Of a DNA stretch of 45,100 nt, positions 27,660-36,926 are shown one piece after another. The notes beneath the pieces are model-generated. The model was not told the origin of the DNA, ran no database searches, and was given only the letters and a program-made list of their open reading frames with translations. Each line of letters starts with the position of its first letter. Within the stretch, counting starts at the first letter, position 1. Both the position numbers and the translations under genes were made by a program. Source of the stretch: Blastocatellia bacterium (GTDB lineage: Bacteria > Acidobacteriota > Blastocatellia > HR10); NCBI GenBank assembly GCA_035573895.1, contig DATLZR010000149.1:1-45100 (forward strand), given 5' to 3'.

Positions 27660-29108
27660 TCAGCGACGTGACGACGCCTTCTGCCGGCCGAGGTAGGTTT
27701 GCAGCAGGCGATCCGCTTCGGCTGACTCCCCGCACGCCTCCAGCGCGGCTGCCGCAAAGAGGAGATTCTCGTCGCTGCCCCGGAGTTCCACAGCCGTGAG
27801 AAAGCTCTCGGCGGCTTCCCGCCACTTGCCGGCAGCCAGACGGACGCGCCCCAGCCAGTGATAATAGACGCTATTGTTCTGGTCGAGATCAACGGCGCGA
27901 TGAAAATCCCGTTCGGCCTGTTCGTAGAGTCCCTGGTTGAAATGACGGATGCCTTGATCGAACGTGGCATGAGCTTCCGCTTCCGCAGGAGAGGGCGCGA
28001 TCGTCGGTGTCACCGTCCTCGATCCATTCGTGCTCCAGGAACGGCCGAGGAGCAAACCGGTGACAAAGATGAGAAGCGCACTGATGACGGTAGCGGCAAT
28101 GCTCGGCCCACCGATCTTCCACCAGGGCGGCTGACGGCTGCTTCTCCCTGTGGGCTCCGCTGCCGCCGGATGAGATCCCGCCTCCGATTCCACCCCCTCT
28201 CGCGGGGAGAGATCGTCGCTCACGGTCCGATCGGTCAGAGGATGTTTGGGCAAAGCCCAGGCGGGCTGATCCCGGTGAGCGACCGACGGACGCGCGGGCC
28301 CGCCCGTTTCGCCGTCGCTTTCGTCGGTCGCCCGCGTCAAGCGGTGAGGCACAACGTCTACATTCACGATGAGCGCGGTCAAATTGTCTCGCGCTCCCCG
28401 CTCGTAGCAGAGGTCTTTCAGACGATCACAGGCCGTTTGCGGATCCGGCTCCTCGGTCAGGATGTCCTGCAGTTCCTCGTCGCTGATGTGATGCGTGATC
28501 CCATCGGTGCAAAGGAGAAATCGCGTCCCGGGCTCCAGCGCGATCTTCTTGATGTCGGGTTTGGCCACCTCCTCGATGCCGAGAGCGCGGGTGAGGATAT
28601 GGCGCTTGGTATACTCCAGGATGGAGAGTCCGCCGCCGTGCTCATATTCCACCAGGACATGATCGTGCGTTTCCCGGGACAGCACTCCGTCGGTCAGACG
28701 ATAGACGCGACTGTCTCCGATGTGACAGATGAGGGCATGGCGCGACTCAATCAAGACCAGCGCCAGCGTCGTGGCCATCCCGGTGAGCGATTCTTCCTCC
28801 ACCGCCAGCTCGTAGAGATAGCTGTTGGTATAGCCGATGATCTGCTCCAGGTATCGAATCCTGTCACTGCGGACCTTGCGGCTGAAATGGTGGCGGAGGA
28901 TTTCCACGGCCACCTGACTGGCGACTTCGCCGGCATTTTGTCCGCCGACGCCATCGGCGACGGCAAAGACACAGGCGTCTTCCAGCGCCAGGAAGAAATC
29001 TTCGTTCACCGGTCGTCTCGGATTCAGTCCCCGGTCGCAAACGACGCCATAGATGCCGCGTTTGAACGGGCGGGAGGACTCCAGCCGGATGTGATTGCGC
29101 TCCCCCAT
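27660..29108 (-). CDS. PP2C-type Ser/Thr protein phosphatase with membrane anchor and TPRs
   Basis: 482 residues. The catalytic domain (about 15-252) has all core motifs: RRPVNEDFF (31-39), FAVADGVGG (D52), GDSRVYR (131-137), CTDGITHHISDEEL (D202) and RGARDNLTALIV (D241). An acidic/Pro linker leads to one membrane helix (about 334-356, ATVISALLIFVTGLLLG). A periplasmic tail with two to three TPR units then follows (QGLYEQAERDFHRAV, KWREAAESFLTAVEL). This matches PstP/PrpC-like phosphatases that reverse Ser/Thr phosphorylation. Periplasmic TPRs are an unusual addition and may contact wall enzymes. The gene abuts the FtsW/RodA gene with no gap. Confidence 0.9.
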   Translation of the reverse strand: MGERNHIRLESSRPFKRGIYGVVCDRGLNPRRPVNEDFFLALEDACVFAVADGVGGQNAGEVASQVAVEILRHHFSRKVRSDRIRYLEQIIGYTNSYLYELAVEEESLTGMATTLALVLIESRHALICHIGDSRVYRLTDGVLSRETHDHVLVEYEHGGGLSILEYTKRHILTRALGIEEVAKPDIKKIALEPGTRFLLCTDGITHHISDEELQDILTEEPDPQTACDRLKDLCYERGARDNLTALIVNVDVVPHRLTRATDESDGETGGPARPSVAHRDQPAWALPKHPLTDRTVSDDLSPREGVESEAGSHPAAAEPTGRSSRQPPWWKIGGPSIAATVISALLIFVTGLLLGRSWSTNGSRTVTPTIAPSPAEAEAHATFDQGIRHFNQGLYEQAERDFHRAVDLDQNNSVYYHWLGRVRLAAGKWREAAESFLTAVELRGSDENLLFAAAALEACGESAEADRLLQTYLGRQKASSRR

Positions 29109-30656
29109 TCAGGCCCTCTGACGCGCTCTCTGCGAGAGCGCCATCAACACGCCGATGAGGGCGAAGGAGGTCACCAGCGACCAGCCTCCATGACTGACAA
29201 AGGGCAACGTGATGCCCGTCATCGGCAGAAGCTTGATGACCCCGCCGATGTTCACCAGCGCCTGAAAAACGAGAAAACAGGTCGCGCCGGCGGCGATCAA
29301 GCGGGTGAACATGTCGGTGACCGAGAGCGTTATTGTAATGCCCGCCAGCCCGAGGAGCAACAAGGCGCCGACCACGAGGACTCCTCCGATCCATCCCATC
29401 TCTTCGGCGATGGCGGCATAGATGAAATCCGATTCGGAGACGGGAACAGTCTCCGGCATTCCCAGACCGAGTCCCGTCCCGATCAGCCCGCCTTCGGTCA
29501 GGCCAAAGAGCCCCTGCATGAGCTGCAACGCTTGGTCGCGCCAGAGTTCATCGTTGCTGATTTTCCCCGGACCCGACGGACCGAAACGTTGAGCCAGGAC
29601 CCGCTGCCACCATTCGGTCTGAGGATCGGGCGCCTGCCAGGTGCTGTGCCACAGATGCCACCGCACGAACACTCGAGGGGGAATCTTCCCCACCGCGTAC
29701 GCCAGTAACCCAATCGCCAGAGCCAGAATCACTCCGTGCACAATCTGCGCCCGACGGCCGACGGCGATCAGATAGAGGGTGAAGTAAACGGTGAGAAAGA
29801 CCATCAACTGTCCGAAATCGCTCAGCACGAAGAAGGGCAAAATGGCGAAAGCCGTCACGACCACCAGCGGCAGCACCGATCGTGCCGGGGGAAGATTCCA
29901 CTGGGTGACCCGGATGACGCTGTAGGTGTCCACCAGAATCCCGGCCAGGCTGATGAGGAAGATGATCTTGCCGACTTCCCAGGGCGTCGTCTCCTCCAGA
30001 AGTTTTCCGCTCCGAGCCAGTCCGGCCACGATCAGCAGGGGAATGAACGCCGCGACGGCGAGCGTGACACTGTGTCGCTGCAGCCAGGAAAGGACGGACT
30101 CGCGGCGAAGGGCAAGGAAGCTCACGACCAGAGCCAGGACGGCCAGTGGCGGGGCATAGGTGGACGCCGAGGAGAAAAATTCCTGCGCCGTCACCGTCGT
30201 GCGCATGAGAGGGGGTGCCGAGACATCCGAGCCGATGCCGGGACTGCTCCCCGTCAGAATATCGCGCTTGGCCTCATCGTAAGCGGCTTCGATGGCCAGT
30301 GCCCGCCAGGCGCGAATCTTCGCCTTCCGGTGCGCCGTGACCAGGTCCTGCCTGCCCGCCAGCCGGGCGACATATTCGGGATCGCTGAAGAGCCGATATT
30401 GAGCGACCGATCCCACCGCGAAGAGGAGAAATGCGGCTGTGAAGATGGTCAAATTTCCCCGGTAGCGCGCCCCCCTGATGAGAACCACGAAGACGACGGA
30501 CAGACCCATCAGCACCACGAGATTGCGTGCTACCGGCCAGAGACTCGGAGCATAGCCCCGCGAGAGACTGCTCAGATAGATCGCCCCATAGCCGCAGATC
30601 GAAGCGGCAATCACCAGCAGATGGATCAGAAGATGAGCTGACGGCTTATTCATCAC
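29109..30656 (-). CDS. FtsW/RodA/SpoVE-family glycan polymerase
   Basis: 515 residues with about 10 membrane helices. Family signatures include EGGLIGTGLGLGMPETVPVS, SESDFIYAAIAEEMGWIGG (the ESDFIFA-type motif) and the final NIGGVIKLLPMTGITLPFVS followed by HGG. These proteins polymerise lipid II into glycan strands together with a class B penicillin-binding protein. A soluble insertion sits at about 90-155 between early helices, larger than in E. coli RodA. The partner transpeptidase gene lies just upstream, separated by 87 bases that hold a palindromic element. FtsW and RodA roles cannot be told apart from sequence; the cluster order resembles actinobacterial rodA-pbpA. Confidence 0.92.
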   Translation of the reverse strand: MMNKPSAHLLIHLLVIAASICGYGAIYLSSLSRGYAPSLWPVARNLVVLMGLSVVFVVLIRGARYRGNLTIFTAAFLLFAVGSVAQYRLFSDPEYVARLAGRQDLVTAHRKAKIRAWRALAIEAAYDEAKRDILTGSSPGIGSDVSAPPLMRTTVTAQEFFSSASTYAPPLAVLALVVSFLALRRESVLSWLQRHSVTLAVAAFIPLLIVAGLARSGKLLEETTPWEVGKIIFLISLAGILVDTYSVIRVTQWNLPPARSVLPLVVVTAFAILPFFVLSDFGQLMVFLTVYFTLYLIAVGRRAQIVHGVILALAIGLLAYAVGKIPPRVFVRWHLWHSTWQAPDPQTEWWQRVLAQRFGPSGPGKISNDELWRDQALQLMQGLFGLTEGGLIGTGLGLGMPETVPVSESDFIYAAIAEEMGWIGGVLVVGALLLLGLAGITITLSVTDMFTRLIAAGATCFLVFQALVNIGGVIKLLPMTGITLPFVSHGGWSLVTSFALIGVLMALSQRARQRA

Positions 30657-30668
30657 TTCCGCTTTCTC

Positions 30669-30743
30669 GCAGACTGGAAAAGTCCGCGCGAGCTGTGACG
30701 CAGGCTTTCGGCCTGCACATTTTCGCAGACTGGAAAGTCTGCG
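30669..30743. repeat. palindromic intergenic element, three hairpins
   Basis: Three inverted repeats in a row: CGCAGACTGGAAAAGTCCGCG (30669-30689, imperfect), GCAGGC/GCCTGC (30700-30716) and CGCAGACT/AGTCTGCG with a GGAA loop (30724-30743, perfect). The array fills the gap between the transpeptidase gene, whose stop codon begins at the next base, and the FtsW/RodA gene. Related arrays occur at 42.82 kb and, as single units, at 33.86, 36.34 and 20.36 kb. Confidence 0.8.
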
Positions 30744-32594
30744 CTACCTGTGTGGCTCCCTCATCCGGCGGATGCGAGCGAGGGAAGAATTTGACCCGGA
30801 CCGGCGCGATGGACGGGCCAGAGCCTTCACCGGAGTCCCCGTCACGCGAACGATTCCTGCGGCGAGGGCTTCTTTGACGATCTCTGCAGCCATCGGTGCC
30901 GCTACCGCTCCGCCGTAGCCTCCGCCCTCAACAACGATGGCGTAGGCGATCTGCGGACGCTCGCTCGGTGCGAACCCGATGAACCAGGAATCCACCCGAC
31001 GCCCGCCGGGAGTTTCGATTTGAGCTGTTCCCGTCTTGCCACCGGTGAGAATCCCCTGACGACGCAGTGAAGCGAATGCCGAAGCCGCCGTGCCCCCCGG
31101 CTGAGTCGTCACCGCCGTGAGCAAGGCTCGCATTCGCGCCGCCGTGGCGGCTGACAGCGGTCGCGCCAGAACGCGCGGCGGCTGAAGAAAATCCAGCCGG
31201 GGAGCCATCATCTCTCCTCTCGGATGGGCCACCGCTTGAGCCAGGAGCGCCATCTGCAGGGGCGTCACCTGCACAAAGCCTTGCCCATAGGACTCCAGCG
31301 CCACATCATAGGTCCCCATCGTTGAGGAAAGGACCAGCCGACTCACATTCGGGCTGAAGATGCGCTCAAATGAACGATCCCGATTGGTCCAGAGATCGTC
31401 GGCGAATTTCGGATCGCGGGCGCTCTCCGGCGCGGGATCAATATGGAAGCCGAAGCGTCGCGCCGTTTCCGCCAGCCGATCGGCTCCCAGCATCACGCCG
31501 AGTTGGGCGAAGTACTGATTGCATGAGACGCGCAATGCATCGGCCAGACCGATGCGTCCATGAACTTCACCGGGACCCCCGTCATCGTAGATGGGACGAG
31601 AAGATCCGCCCGGACGATAGCCCTCCCGCGAGCAGGTGAAGGTGAGATCTTTCCAGCCATTCTCCAGAGCGGCGACGGCGACCAGCGTCTTGAATGTCGA
31701 GCCCGGCAAGTAGTACTGTCGCACGGCGCGATTGATCAGTCGTTGAGCCGGATCGGAGACGAGCTGCTCCCACGCGGTATCATCCTCGACGGCGCGGGGA
31801 TCGAACGTGGGCATGCTCGCCATGGCCAGGACATCCCCGTCCTCCACCGAGAGGACGACGACGGCTCCCGGTCTGCCCGTCCGCCGAAGCGCCTGTGCTG
31901 CCGCCCGTTGAAGTCGGGCATCGAGCGTCAGGATCACATCCTCGCCGACGAGGCGCGTCTTCCAGAGATCGGCCAGACGCCCGCGCCGAGGACGCAGAAG
32001 ACTGTTGTAGGCCAGTTCCGCTCCTGAACTCCCCCGAACGAGCGTGTGATAGCCGATGATCGAAGCCGCATCCGGCCCCAGCGGATAATAGCGAGCGAGA
32101 GAGTCGCCCTCCAATCGGTAGCCCGCCAGCAGGCTCTCCTCTTCGATCCGCATCCGTTCGGCGGCCGACCTCTGCCTTTGCCGTGAGGAGGACTCGCCCA
32201 GCTCCTTCTTCCTTCGATCAAAAATCCAGCCGCGCAAGCCGATCTCCTCCAGCCGCCGATTGCGCTGATCATACAGGCGCTTGGATCGCGTGTAGCTTTC
32301 GTTCTCACCGAGCGGTCCGCTCACGAAGAAAGCCCAGTATCCGTGAGCGATCAGAACCACGATGCCGCTCACAATGAACACCGCGCGCAATCCGTTGAGC
32401 CAGCGCGTCACGGAGGCGGACAGAGGCGAAAGCGTCGTTTTTCCGGGAGCGGTGGGGGAGGTCCCCGTTCCCGGCTGAGGGGGGGGCCTCTCGGTGCGTC
32501 GCCGCTCCGCCCAGCACAGAAGTGCCGCCCGCCACACCGCCAGCACCAGAAGGACGAGAAAAACCAGACTCAGATACCGGGCGAGCACTATCAT
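30744..32594 (-). CDS. class B penicillin-binding protein (transpeptidase)
   Basis: Cross-links peptidoglycan in the periplasm. 616 residues from the ATG at 32594 (MIVLARYLSLVF), preceded by GAGGATCAGCC. Two N-terminal membrane helices (about 5-28 and 70-92) are unusual; most class B enzymes have one. The transpeptidase domain has S299-TFK302, S357-CN and K520-TG, the three required motifs. The region around 120-215 looks like a short dimerisation/pedestal domain (RGWIFDRRKKELGESS, YPLGPDAASIIGYHT), much like the PbpA/PBP2 family. It pairs with the FtsW/RodA gene downstream and an FHA gene 10 bases upstream. Confidence 0.92.
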   Translation of the reverse strand: MIVLARYLSLVFLVLLVLAVWRAALLCWAERRRTERPPPQPGTGTSPTAPGKTTLSPLSASVTRWLNGLRAVFIVSGIVVLIAHGYWAFFVSGPLGENESYTRSKRLYDQRNRRLEEIGLRGWIFDRRKKELGESSSRQRQRSAAERMRIEEESLLAGYRLEGDSLARYYPLGPDAASIIGYHTLVRGSSGAELAYNSLLRPRRGRLADLWKTRLVGEDVILTLDARLQRAAAQALRRTGRPGAVVVLSVEDGDVLAMASMPTFDPRAVEDDTAWEQLVSDPAQRLINRAVRQYYLPGSTFKTLVAVAALENGWKDLTFTCSREGYRPGGSSRPIYDDGGPGEVHGRIGLADALRVSCNQYFAQLGVMLGADRLAETARRFGFHIDPAPESARDPKFADDLWTNRDRSFERIFSPNVSRLVLSSTMGTYDVALESYGQGFVQVTPLQMALLAQAVAHPRGEMMAPRLDFLQPPRVLARPLSAATAARMRALLTAVTTQPGGTAASAFASLRRQGILTGGKTGTAQIETPGGRRVDSWFIGFAPSERPQIAYAIVVEGGGYGGAVAAPMAAEIVKEALAAGIVRVTGTPVKALARPSRRSGSNSSLARIRRMREPHR

Positions 32595-32604
32595 TGGCTG
32601 ATCC

Positions 32605-33312
32605 TCAATCCGACGACGATGAGGAAAGGTCCTCGACGACAAGACGCACGGCGCCGAGCCGCACCTCATCCCCGGGCTGGATCCGACAGTGCGTCGTCAC
32701 CCGTCGCTCGTTGACGAACGTCCCGTTGGCGCTGCCGCAATCGGCAATGATCGGCAACCCATCCGCACCGAGCGACAGGGTGGCATGGAAGCGCGAGAGG
32801 CTCTCATGGGCAATCACAATATCGTTGTCGGGGCTCCGACCAACGGTGAACCGCCCTTGAGGATCGAGCGTCTCCAGAGCGACTACAACGGTCTCATCCT
32901 CCAGCCGTCGCAAGCGCCATCGCGGCCAGTGACGCGCCTCCTCCTGATGATCTGCCTCGACAACGAACGACGAGGCGAGCTGGACATCAGCCAGAAGACT
33001 GACACCGAGCGCCCCCGTGACGGTGTAGCGGTGATCGGCGATGTACTGTTGGGCGATCTCTCGAACGACCGTCTCCAGATTTGCCCGACCGGCCTCATCG
33101 AGTCGGGTGTAGAGATCCACCGGGAGCCGAAGGGTGATCCGATTGGGCGCGATCCGACGAATTCCTTGCCGATCTGCTGCCAGCCGATGTTCAATCGCCT
33201 TCTGAACGGCGGGGATGAGGGCGGGCAGAGTCACTCCTTCGCTCTCGCGGCCGAGAGCACGATCCAGATACTCTCCCAGCCGATCCAGCCATTTTCGCAC
33301 CGCTTCTTCCAC
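32605..33312 (-). CDS. FhaA-like protein (DUF3662 plus FHA domain)
   Basis: 235 residues from a GTG at 33312 that has GGGAGAGG just upstream. Longer readings to 33567 are Arg-rich and unlike protein. The N-terminal domain (about 1-120) matches the FhaA-type DUF3662 pattern: WLDRLGEYLDRALG, then the conserved APNRITLRLPVDLY core. The C-terminal FHA domain has GRFTVGRSPDNDIVI, SLSRFHATL and DCGSANGTFVNERRV, with the phosphothreonine-binding Arg, Ser and Asn residues in place. In mycobacteria FhaA links kinase PknB to wall enzymes, and the adjacent PBP and FtsW/RodA genes here suggest a similar job. Confidence 0.82.
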   Translation of the reverse strand: MEEAVRKWLDRLGEYLDRALGRESEGVTLPALIPAVQKAIEHRLAADRQGIRRIAPNRITLRLPVDLYTRLDEAGRANLETVVREIAQQYIADHRYTVTGALGVSLLADVQLASSFVVEADHQEEARHWPRWRLRRLEDETVVVALETLDPQGRFTVGRSPDNDIVIAHESLSRFHATLSLGADGLPIIADCGSANGTFVNERRVTTHCRIQPGDEVRLGAVRLVVEDLSSSSSD

Positions 33313-33428
33313 TGCGCCTCTCCCGCCGCACCCGCTCGACCCATGCGACCGCCTCCGGTCGAGCGCATGGCAGGTCCCATCACGGATTCCCCTGCGGGCT
33401 GTGACGGAGACGGATCCCCCTGCTGCGT

Positions 33429-33842
33429 TTATTCCCCCATGACCTTGATGACGACGCGCTTCCGACGGCGACCGTCGAACTCCGCATAGAAGATCCGCTG
33501 CCAGGGACCGAGATCGAGCTTGCCTCCGGTGACGGGAATGATCACCTGATGGTGAATGAGCAAGCACTTCAGATGGGCGTCACCGTTATCCTCTCCCGTC
33601 TCGTGATGGCGATAGTCGCGCCCGTAGGGAGCGATCGTCTCCAACATGGCATCGAGGTCCTGGAGAAGGCCGTCCTCGTCGTCGTTGACATACACGCCAG
33701 CCGTCGTGTGCATGGCCGAGACGAGGACCATCCCTTCGGTGATGCCGCTGGCACGAACGGCTCGTTCGACATCCGCTGTGATGTTGATGTATTCGCGTCG
33801 CTTCCTGGTGTTGAAGACGAGATAGTCTGTATGTGTTTTCAT
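33429..33842 (-). CDS. YjbQ/UPF0047 family protein
   Basis: 137 residues from the ATG at 33842 ([12 protein letters not shown]). The family signature is complete: [20 protein letters not shown] and [20 protein letters not shown], plus [20 protein letters not shown]. YjbQ proteins are small metal-binding trimers; a weak thiamine phosphate synthase activity is described, but the true role is unsettled. No ribosome site precedes the ATG, and a TATATT lies so close that the message may be leaderless. The FhaA-like gene follows on the same strand after 116 bases, so a functional link to wall control is possible but unproven. Confidence 0.88.
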   Translation of the reverse strand: MKTHTDYLVFNTRKRREYINITADVERAVRASGITEGMVLVSAMHTTAGVYVNDDEDGLLQDLDAMLETIAPYGRDYRHHETGEDNGDAHLKCLLIHHQVIIPVTGGKLDLGPWQRIFYAEFDGRRRKRVVIKVMGE

Positions 33843-33849
33843 GTCACTC

Positions 33850-33878
33850 AATATAGCGCAGACTTTCCCGTCTGCGAA
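33850..33878 (-). promoter_or_regulatory. possible promoter overlapping a palindromic element, upstream of yjbQ
   Basis: On the minus strand TTCGCA (33878-33873), 17 bases, TATATT (33855-33850). The predicted start is within one or two bases of the yjbQ ATG at 33842. The -35 and spacer are the palindromic element itself. Confidence 0.35.
33857..33876. repeat. palindromic intergenic element, single hairpin
   Basis: CGCAGAC (33857-33863), loop TTTCCC, GTCTGCG (33870-33876). It lies in the 47 bases between yjbQ and glgB. No T-run follows on either strand, so it is not a typical terminator. Confidence 0.7.
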
Positions 33879-33889
33879 AATGCGCCGCC

Positions 33890-36163
33890 TTAGGACACAC
33901 TCGGCGATTCCTCGTTGCTACGGAGGGCAATCTGCGGCCTCTCCGGTTTGAGGATGAGAACGGCCAGAGGCGGCAGCGTGAGCGCGAGCGAATAGGGTCG
34001 GCCAAAAGCGGGAATCGGATCGGCCGTGACACCACCCGCGTTGCCGAGATTGCTCCCTCCGTAAAAATCGGAATCGCTGTTGAGGAGTTCTCGATAGAAT
34101 CCCGCCTCGGGAACCCCCACGCGATAGTTCTCGCGGGGAACGGGGGTGAAATTGACGGCGATGACGAGAAAATCCGCCGGATCCTTCGCCCGGCGAAGGA
34201 ATGTCAGGACGCTCGCCTCCCAATCGTGACAATCAATCCACTCGAACCCCTCGGGCTGAAAATCTCGCTCATAGAGGGCCGGTTGCGACCGGTAGAGGCG
34301 ATTGAGGTCTCGAACATAGACCTGCAGTTTCCGGTGGAGGTCTTCCTCAAGAAGATGCCACTCCAGGCTCGACTGATGATCCCACTCCCGCCACTGGCCG
34401 AACTCTCCACCCATGAAGAGGAGTTTCTTCCCCGGATGCGTGTACATGTAGCCGTAGAGCGCTCGAAGATTGGCGAATTTCTGCCACCGGTCACCCGGCA
34501 TCTTGTCCAGCAGCGAGCGCTTCCCGTGAACGACTTCGTCGTGTGACAGCGGCAGAACGAAGTTCTCCGAGAACGCATACATGAGCGAGAAGGTGAGATC
34601 GTTGTGATGATACTTCCGGTAGATGGGATCCCGCGACATGTAGGCAAGGATATCGTTCATCCACCCCATATTCCATTTCAAGCTGAAGCCGAGCCCGCCC
34701 GCGTAGGTGGGCCGCGAGACCATCGGCCAGGCCGTTGATTCCTCGGCAATCGTCACCACTCCGGGGTGCCGCTCGTGCACGACTTCGTTGAACTGGCGGA
34801 GGAAAGCGATGGCCTCGAGATTTTCCCGGCCGCCGTAGATGTTAGGTATCCATTGACCCGGAGGACGAGAATAATCCAGATAGAGCATCGAGGCCACGGC
34901 ATCAACCCGAAGCCCATCGGCATGATACTTCTCCAACCAGAACAGCGCGCTCCCCAGGAGGAAGTTCCTCACCTCATGCCGCCCGTAGTTGAAGATGAGT
35001 GTGCCCCAATCCCGGTGCTCCCCTTGCCGGGGATCGGCATGATTATAAAGATGCGTTCCGTCAAAGAAGCTCAACCCATGATCGTCCCGGGGGAAGTGAG
35101 CGGGCACCCAATCGAGAATCACGCCGAGCCCGTGCTCGTGGAGCACGTTCACCAGATAGGCGAAATCGTCAGGGGTTCCCCAACGGCTCGTGGGCGCATA
35201 GTACCCGGTGACCTGATAGCCCCAGGACCCCTCGAACGGATGCTCCATCACCGGCAGCAGTTCGACGTGCGTGTAGCCCATCTCCGTCACATACGTGGCG
35301 AGCAGGGGGGCGAGTTCACGATAGCTGAGCGCACGGTTTCCCTCTCCCCGTCGCCACGATCCAAGATGAACCTCGTAAATGGCCATCGGAGCATCGAGGG
35401 CGTTTCTCTTCGATCGCTCGCTCATCCACTGTTCATCGGTCCAGACATGCCGGCCCGGACGAAAAACAATCGAAGCTGTACCCGGCGGACGCTCGTGAAA
35501 GAACCCGTAGGGATCCGCTTTCACAAACGGAGTGGGCGACAGATGCGAGCGAATCTCGAACTTGTAGAGTTCTCCTTCTCCAAGCTGGGGAAGGAAAAGT
35601 TCCCACACCCCGGACGATCCGCGAATCCGCATGGGATGACGGCGGCCATCCCAGCGATTGAAATCGCCGACGACGCTCACGCGCCGGGCATTGGGAGCCC
35701 ACACGGCAAAATGGACGCCTTCGACCCCGTTGACCTGGCACAGATGAGCCCCAAGCTTCTCGTAGATCTGATAATGCTTCCCTTCTCCAAACAGGTGGAG
35801 ATCGAACTCGCTGAGCAGCGGAGGAAAGCTGTAGGGATCATAAATCTCCCAGCTCCGCCCGCTCTCATCCGTCAGCCGGAGCCTGTAAGGGAAGGGGTCC
35901 TTGACCGGTATCACGGCTTCAAAGAATCCCTCTGGGTGAAGTCGCACCATCGGCCAGACGGCACCTGATGCGAGATCAATCACGCTGATGTCCGCTGCCT
36001 CCGGAGCAAAGGCGCGCACGGCTACAACCGGTTGCCCGTCGTATTCCACCCGATGCATTCCCAGAAGGTGGAACGGATCGGAATGCTCGGCGCGAAGAAT
36101 CAGCTCAATCTCGATCGGCGGCGCCGTCAGGGTCTTCCCTCTTGTTTCAGCAACGTCTTCCAC
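33890..36163 (-). CDS. glgB: 1,4-alpha-glucan branching enzyme
   Basis: Introduces alpha-1,6 branches in glycogen. 757 residues from a GTG at 36163 that has GGGGAGG seven bases ahead; an ATG eight codons earlier would place that site inside the gene. It has an N-terminal extra beta domain (about 20-115), CBM48 (about 135-225), then the GH13 catalytic barrel with [13 protein letters not shown], nucleophile D421 in [15 protein letters not shown], acid E474 in TIAEES, and [10 protein letters not shown]. The C-terminal beta domain ends the chain. Length and domains match bacterial group 1 GlgB. No other glycogen genes are in the window. Confidence 0.95.
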   Translation of the reverse strand: MEDVAETRGKTLTAPPIEIELILRAEHSDPFHLLGMHRVEYDGQPVVAVRAFAPEAADISVIDLASGAVWPMVRLHPEGFFEAVIPVKDPFPYRLRLTDESGRSWEIYDPYSFPPLLSEFDLHLFGEGKHYQIYEKLGAHLCQVNGVEGVHFAVWAPNARRVSVVGDFNRWDGRRHPMRIRGSSGVWELFLPQLGEGELYKFEIRSHLSPTPFVKADPYGFFHERPPGTASIVFRPGRHVWTDEQWMSERSKRNALDAPMAIYEVHLGSWRRGEGNRALSYRELAPLLATYVTEMGYTHVELLPVMEHPFEGSWGYQVTGYYAPTSRWGTPDDFAYLVNVLHEHGLGVILDWVPAHFPRDDHGLSFFDGTHLYNHADPRQGEHRDWGTLIFNYGRHEVRNFLLGSALFWLEKYHADGLRVDAVASMLYLDYSRPPGQWIPNIYGGRENLEAIAFLRQFNEVVHERHPGVVTIAEESTAWPMVSRPTYAGGLGFSLKWNMGWMNDILAYMSRDPIYRKYHHNDLTFSLMYAFSENFVLPLSHDEVVHGKRSLLDKMPGDRWQKFANLRALYGYMYTHPGKKLLFMGGEFGQWREWDHQSSLEWHLLEEDLHRKLQVYVRDLNRLYRSQPALYERDFQPEGFEWIDCHDWEASVLTFLRRAKDPADFLVIAVNFTPVPRENYRVGVPEAGFYRELLNSDSDFYGGSNLGNAGGVTADPIPAFGRPYSLALTLPPLAVLILKPERPQIALRSNEESPSVS

Positions 36164-36534
36164 CCGGCAACCTCCCCTGGCATGCATCCGAAAGCTTTTC
36201 GCTGATCAAGGCCGTCAACGCGCCTGATTATAACCCACTGCCGCGATGCAACTGAAATCAGCCAAGTTGTTCCCAGCGCTCAGCCGATGCCCGGAAATGA
36301 CGAAACATTCCCCGATAAACGTTTCGGAGGATGTAGTGCCGACTTTCGCGTCGGCGACTCCTGCGCCAGCCGCAGAGCATGCGCCCCACTGATCCGGGAG
36401 AATCGGCGACATCTCAACTCCTGTGGCTTCTTTCGGTGAACGAGAGTGGCGAGCGATTCGCGCGTGTTGTCGTTCCGGGAACGACCACAGGGGGCCTGCC
36501 GTTTGCTCTCCCTTCGGATCGCTGCCCGATCAGA
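36164..36534. other. 371-base gap between glgB and the GDT1 gene
   Basis: No gene recognised. It contains one palindromic element (36338-36355). Short open frames on both strands lack ribosome sites. Confidence 0.5.
36338..36355. repeat. palindromic intergenic element, variant stem
   Basis: GCCGAC (36338-36343), loop TTTCGC, GTCGGC (36350-36355). Compared with the copy at 33,857 the stem has paired changes (CAGAC/GTCTG to CCGAC/GTCGG), while the flanks TAG...GC and TGCGCC are kept. Confidence 0.65.
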
Positions 36535-36807
36535 TCAGAGCTTCCCGGCCAGCATGAGGACGCCGATGAGGATGAAGGCGGTGGCGGCAATCTTCCGGAG
36601 ATATTCCTCCGGGACGAACCGCACGAGGAGTTCTCCCCCGAGGACACCAAGGAGCGTTACCAGCACCATCGCCAGCGAGGCTCCGAGGAAGACGGCCAGG
36701 GGCGATTGCGTTCGGGAGACCATCGTAATGGCCGCCAGTTGTGTTTTGTCTCCCATTTCGGCCAGAAAGATGAGGGCGAAGGTCGAAAGCAGGGCGTTCC
36801 AGTTCAT
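36535..36807 (-). CDS. half-size GDT1/UPF0016 family cation exporter
   Basis: 90 residues, three hydrophobic segments, with the family motif E17-M-G-D-K-T22 (FLAEMGDKTQLAAITM). GDT1/TMEM165 proteins export manganese or calcium. Full-size members have two such repeats, while bacterial half-size forms work as homo- or hetero-oligomers. Only one copy is present here; a partner gene is often adjacent in other genomes. The ATG follows a TGAGGAACTG stretch. It lies 119 bases after tyrS on the same strand. I looked for a yybP-ykoY manganese riboswitch in that gap and did not find its conserved core. Confidence 0.85.
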   Translation of the reverse strand: MNWNALLSTFALIFLAEMGDKTQLAAITMVSRTQSPLAVFLGASLAMVLVTLLGVLGGELLVRFVPEEYLRKIAATAFILIGVLMLAGKL

Positions 36808-36926
36808 CGCGTCAGTTCCTCATACAAGAGTGATTCGGTGGACGCGCTGCGGACAACGGCCGGCGAGTGCGTCCCCACGATCGGTCGGCATTCTGTCCTC
36901 CGTTATCGTCCTGCACGCGGCCGGCC

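Noticed and set aside
25733-29708. Long plus-strand open frames under the FHA, phosphatase and kinase-like genes
   Set aside because: Antisense shadows with Arg/His/Gly/Asp-rich composition and no domain motifs.
30724-30743. Rho-independent terminator after the PBP gene
   Set aside because: The hairpin is perfect but no T-run follows on either strand, and the same hairpin recurs elsewhere as a dispersed element.
36808-36926. Manganese (yybP-ykoY) riboswitch upstream of the GDT1 gene
   Set aside because: The conserved core sequences of that riboswitch are not present on the minus strand of this gap.
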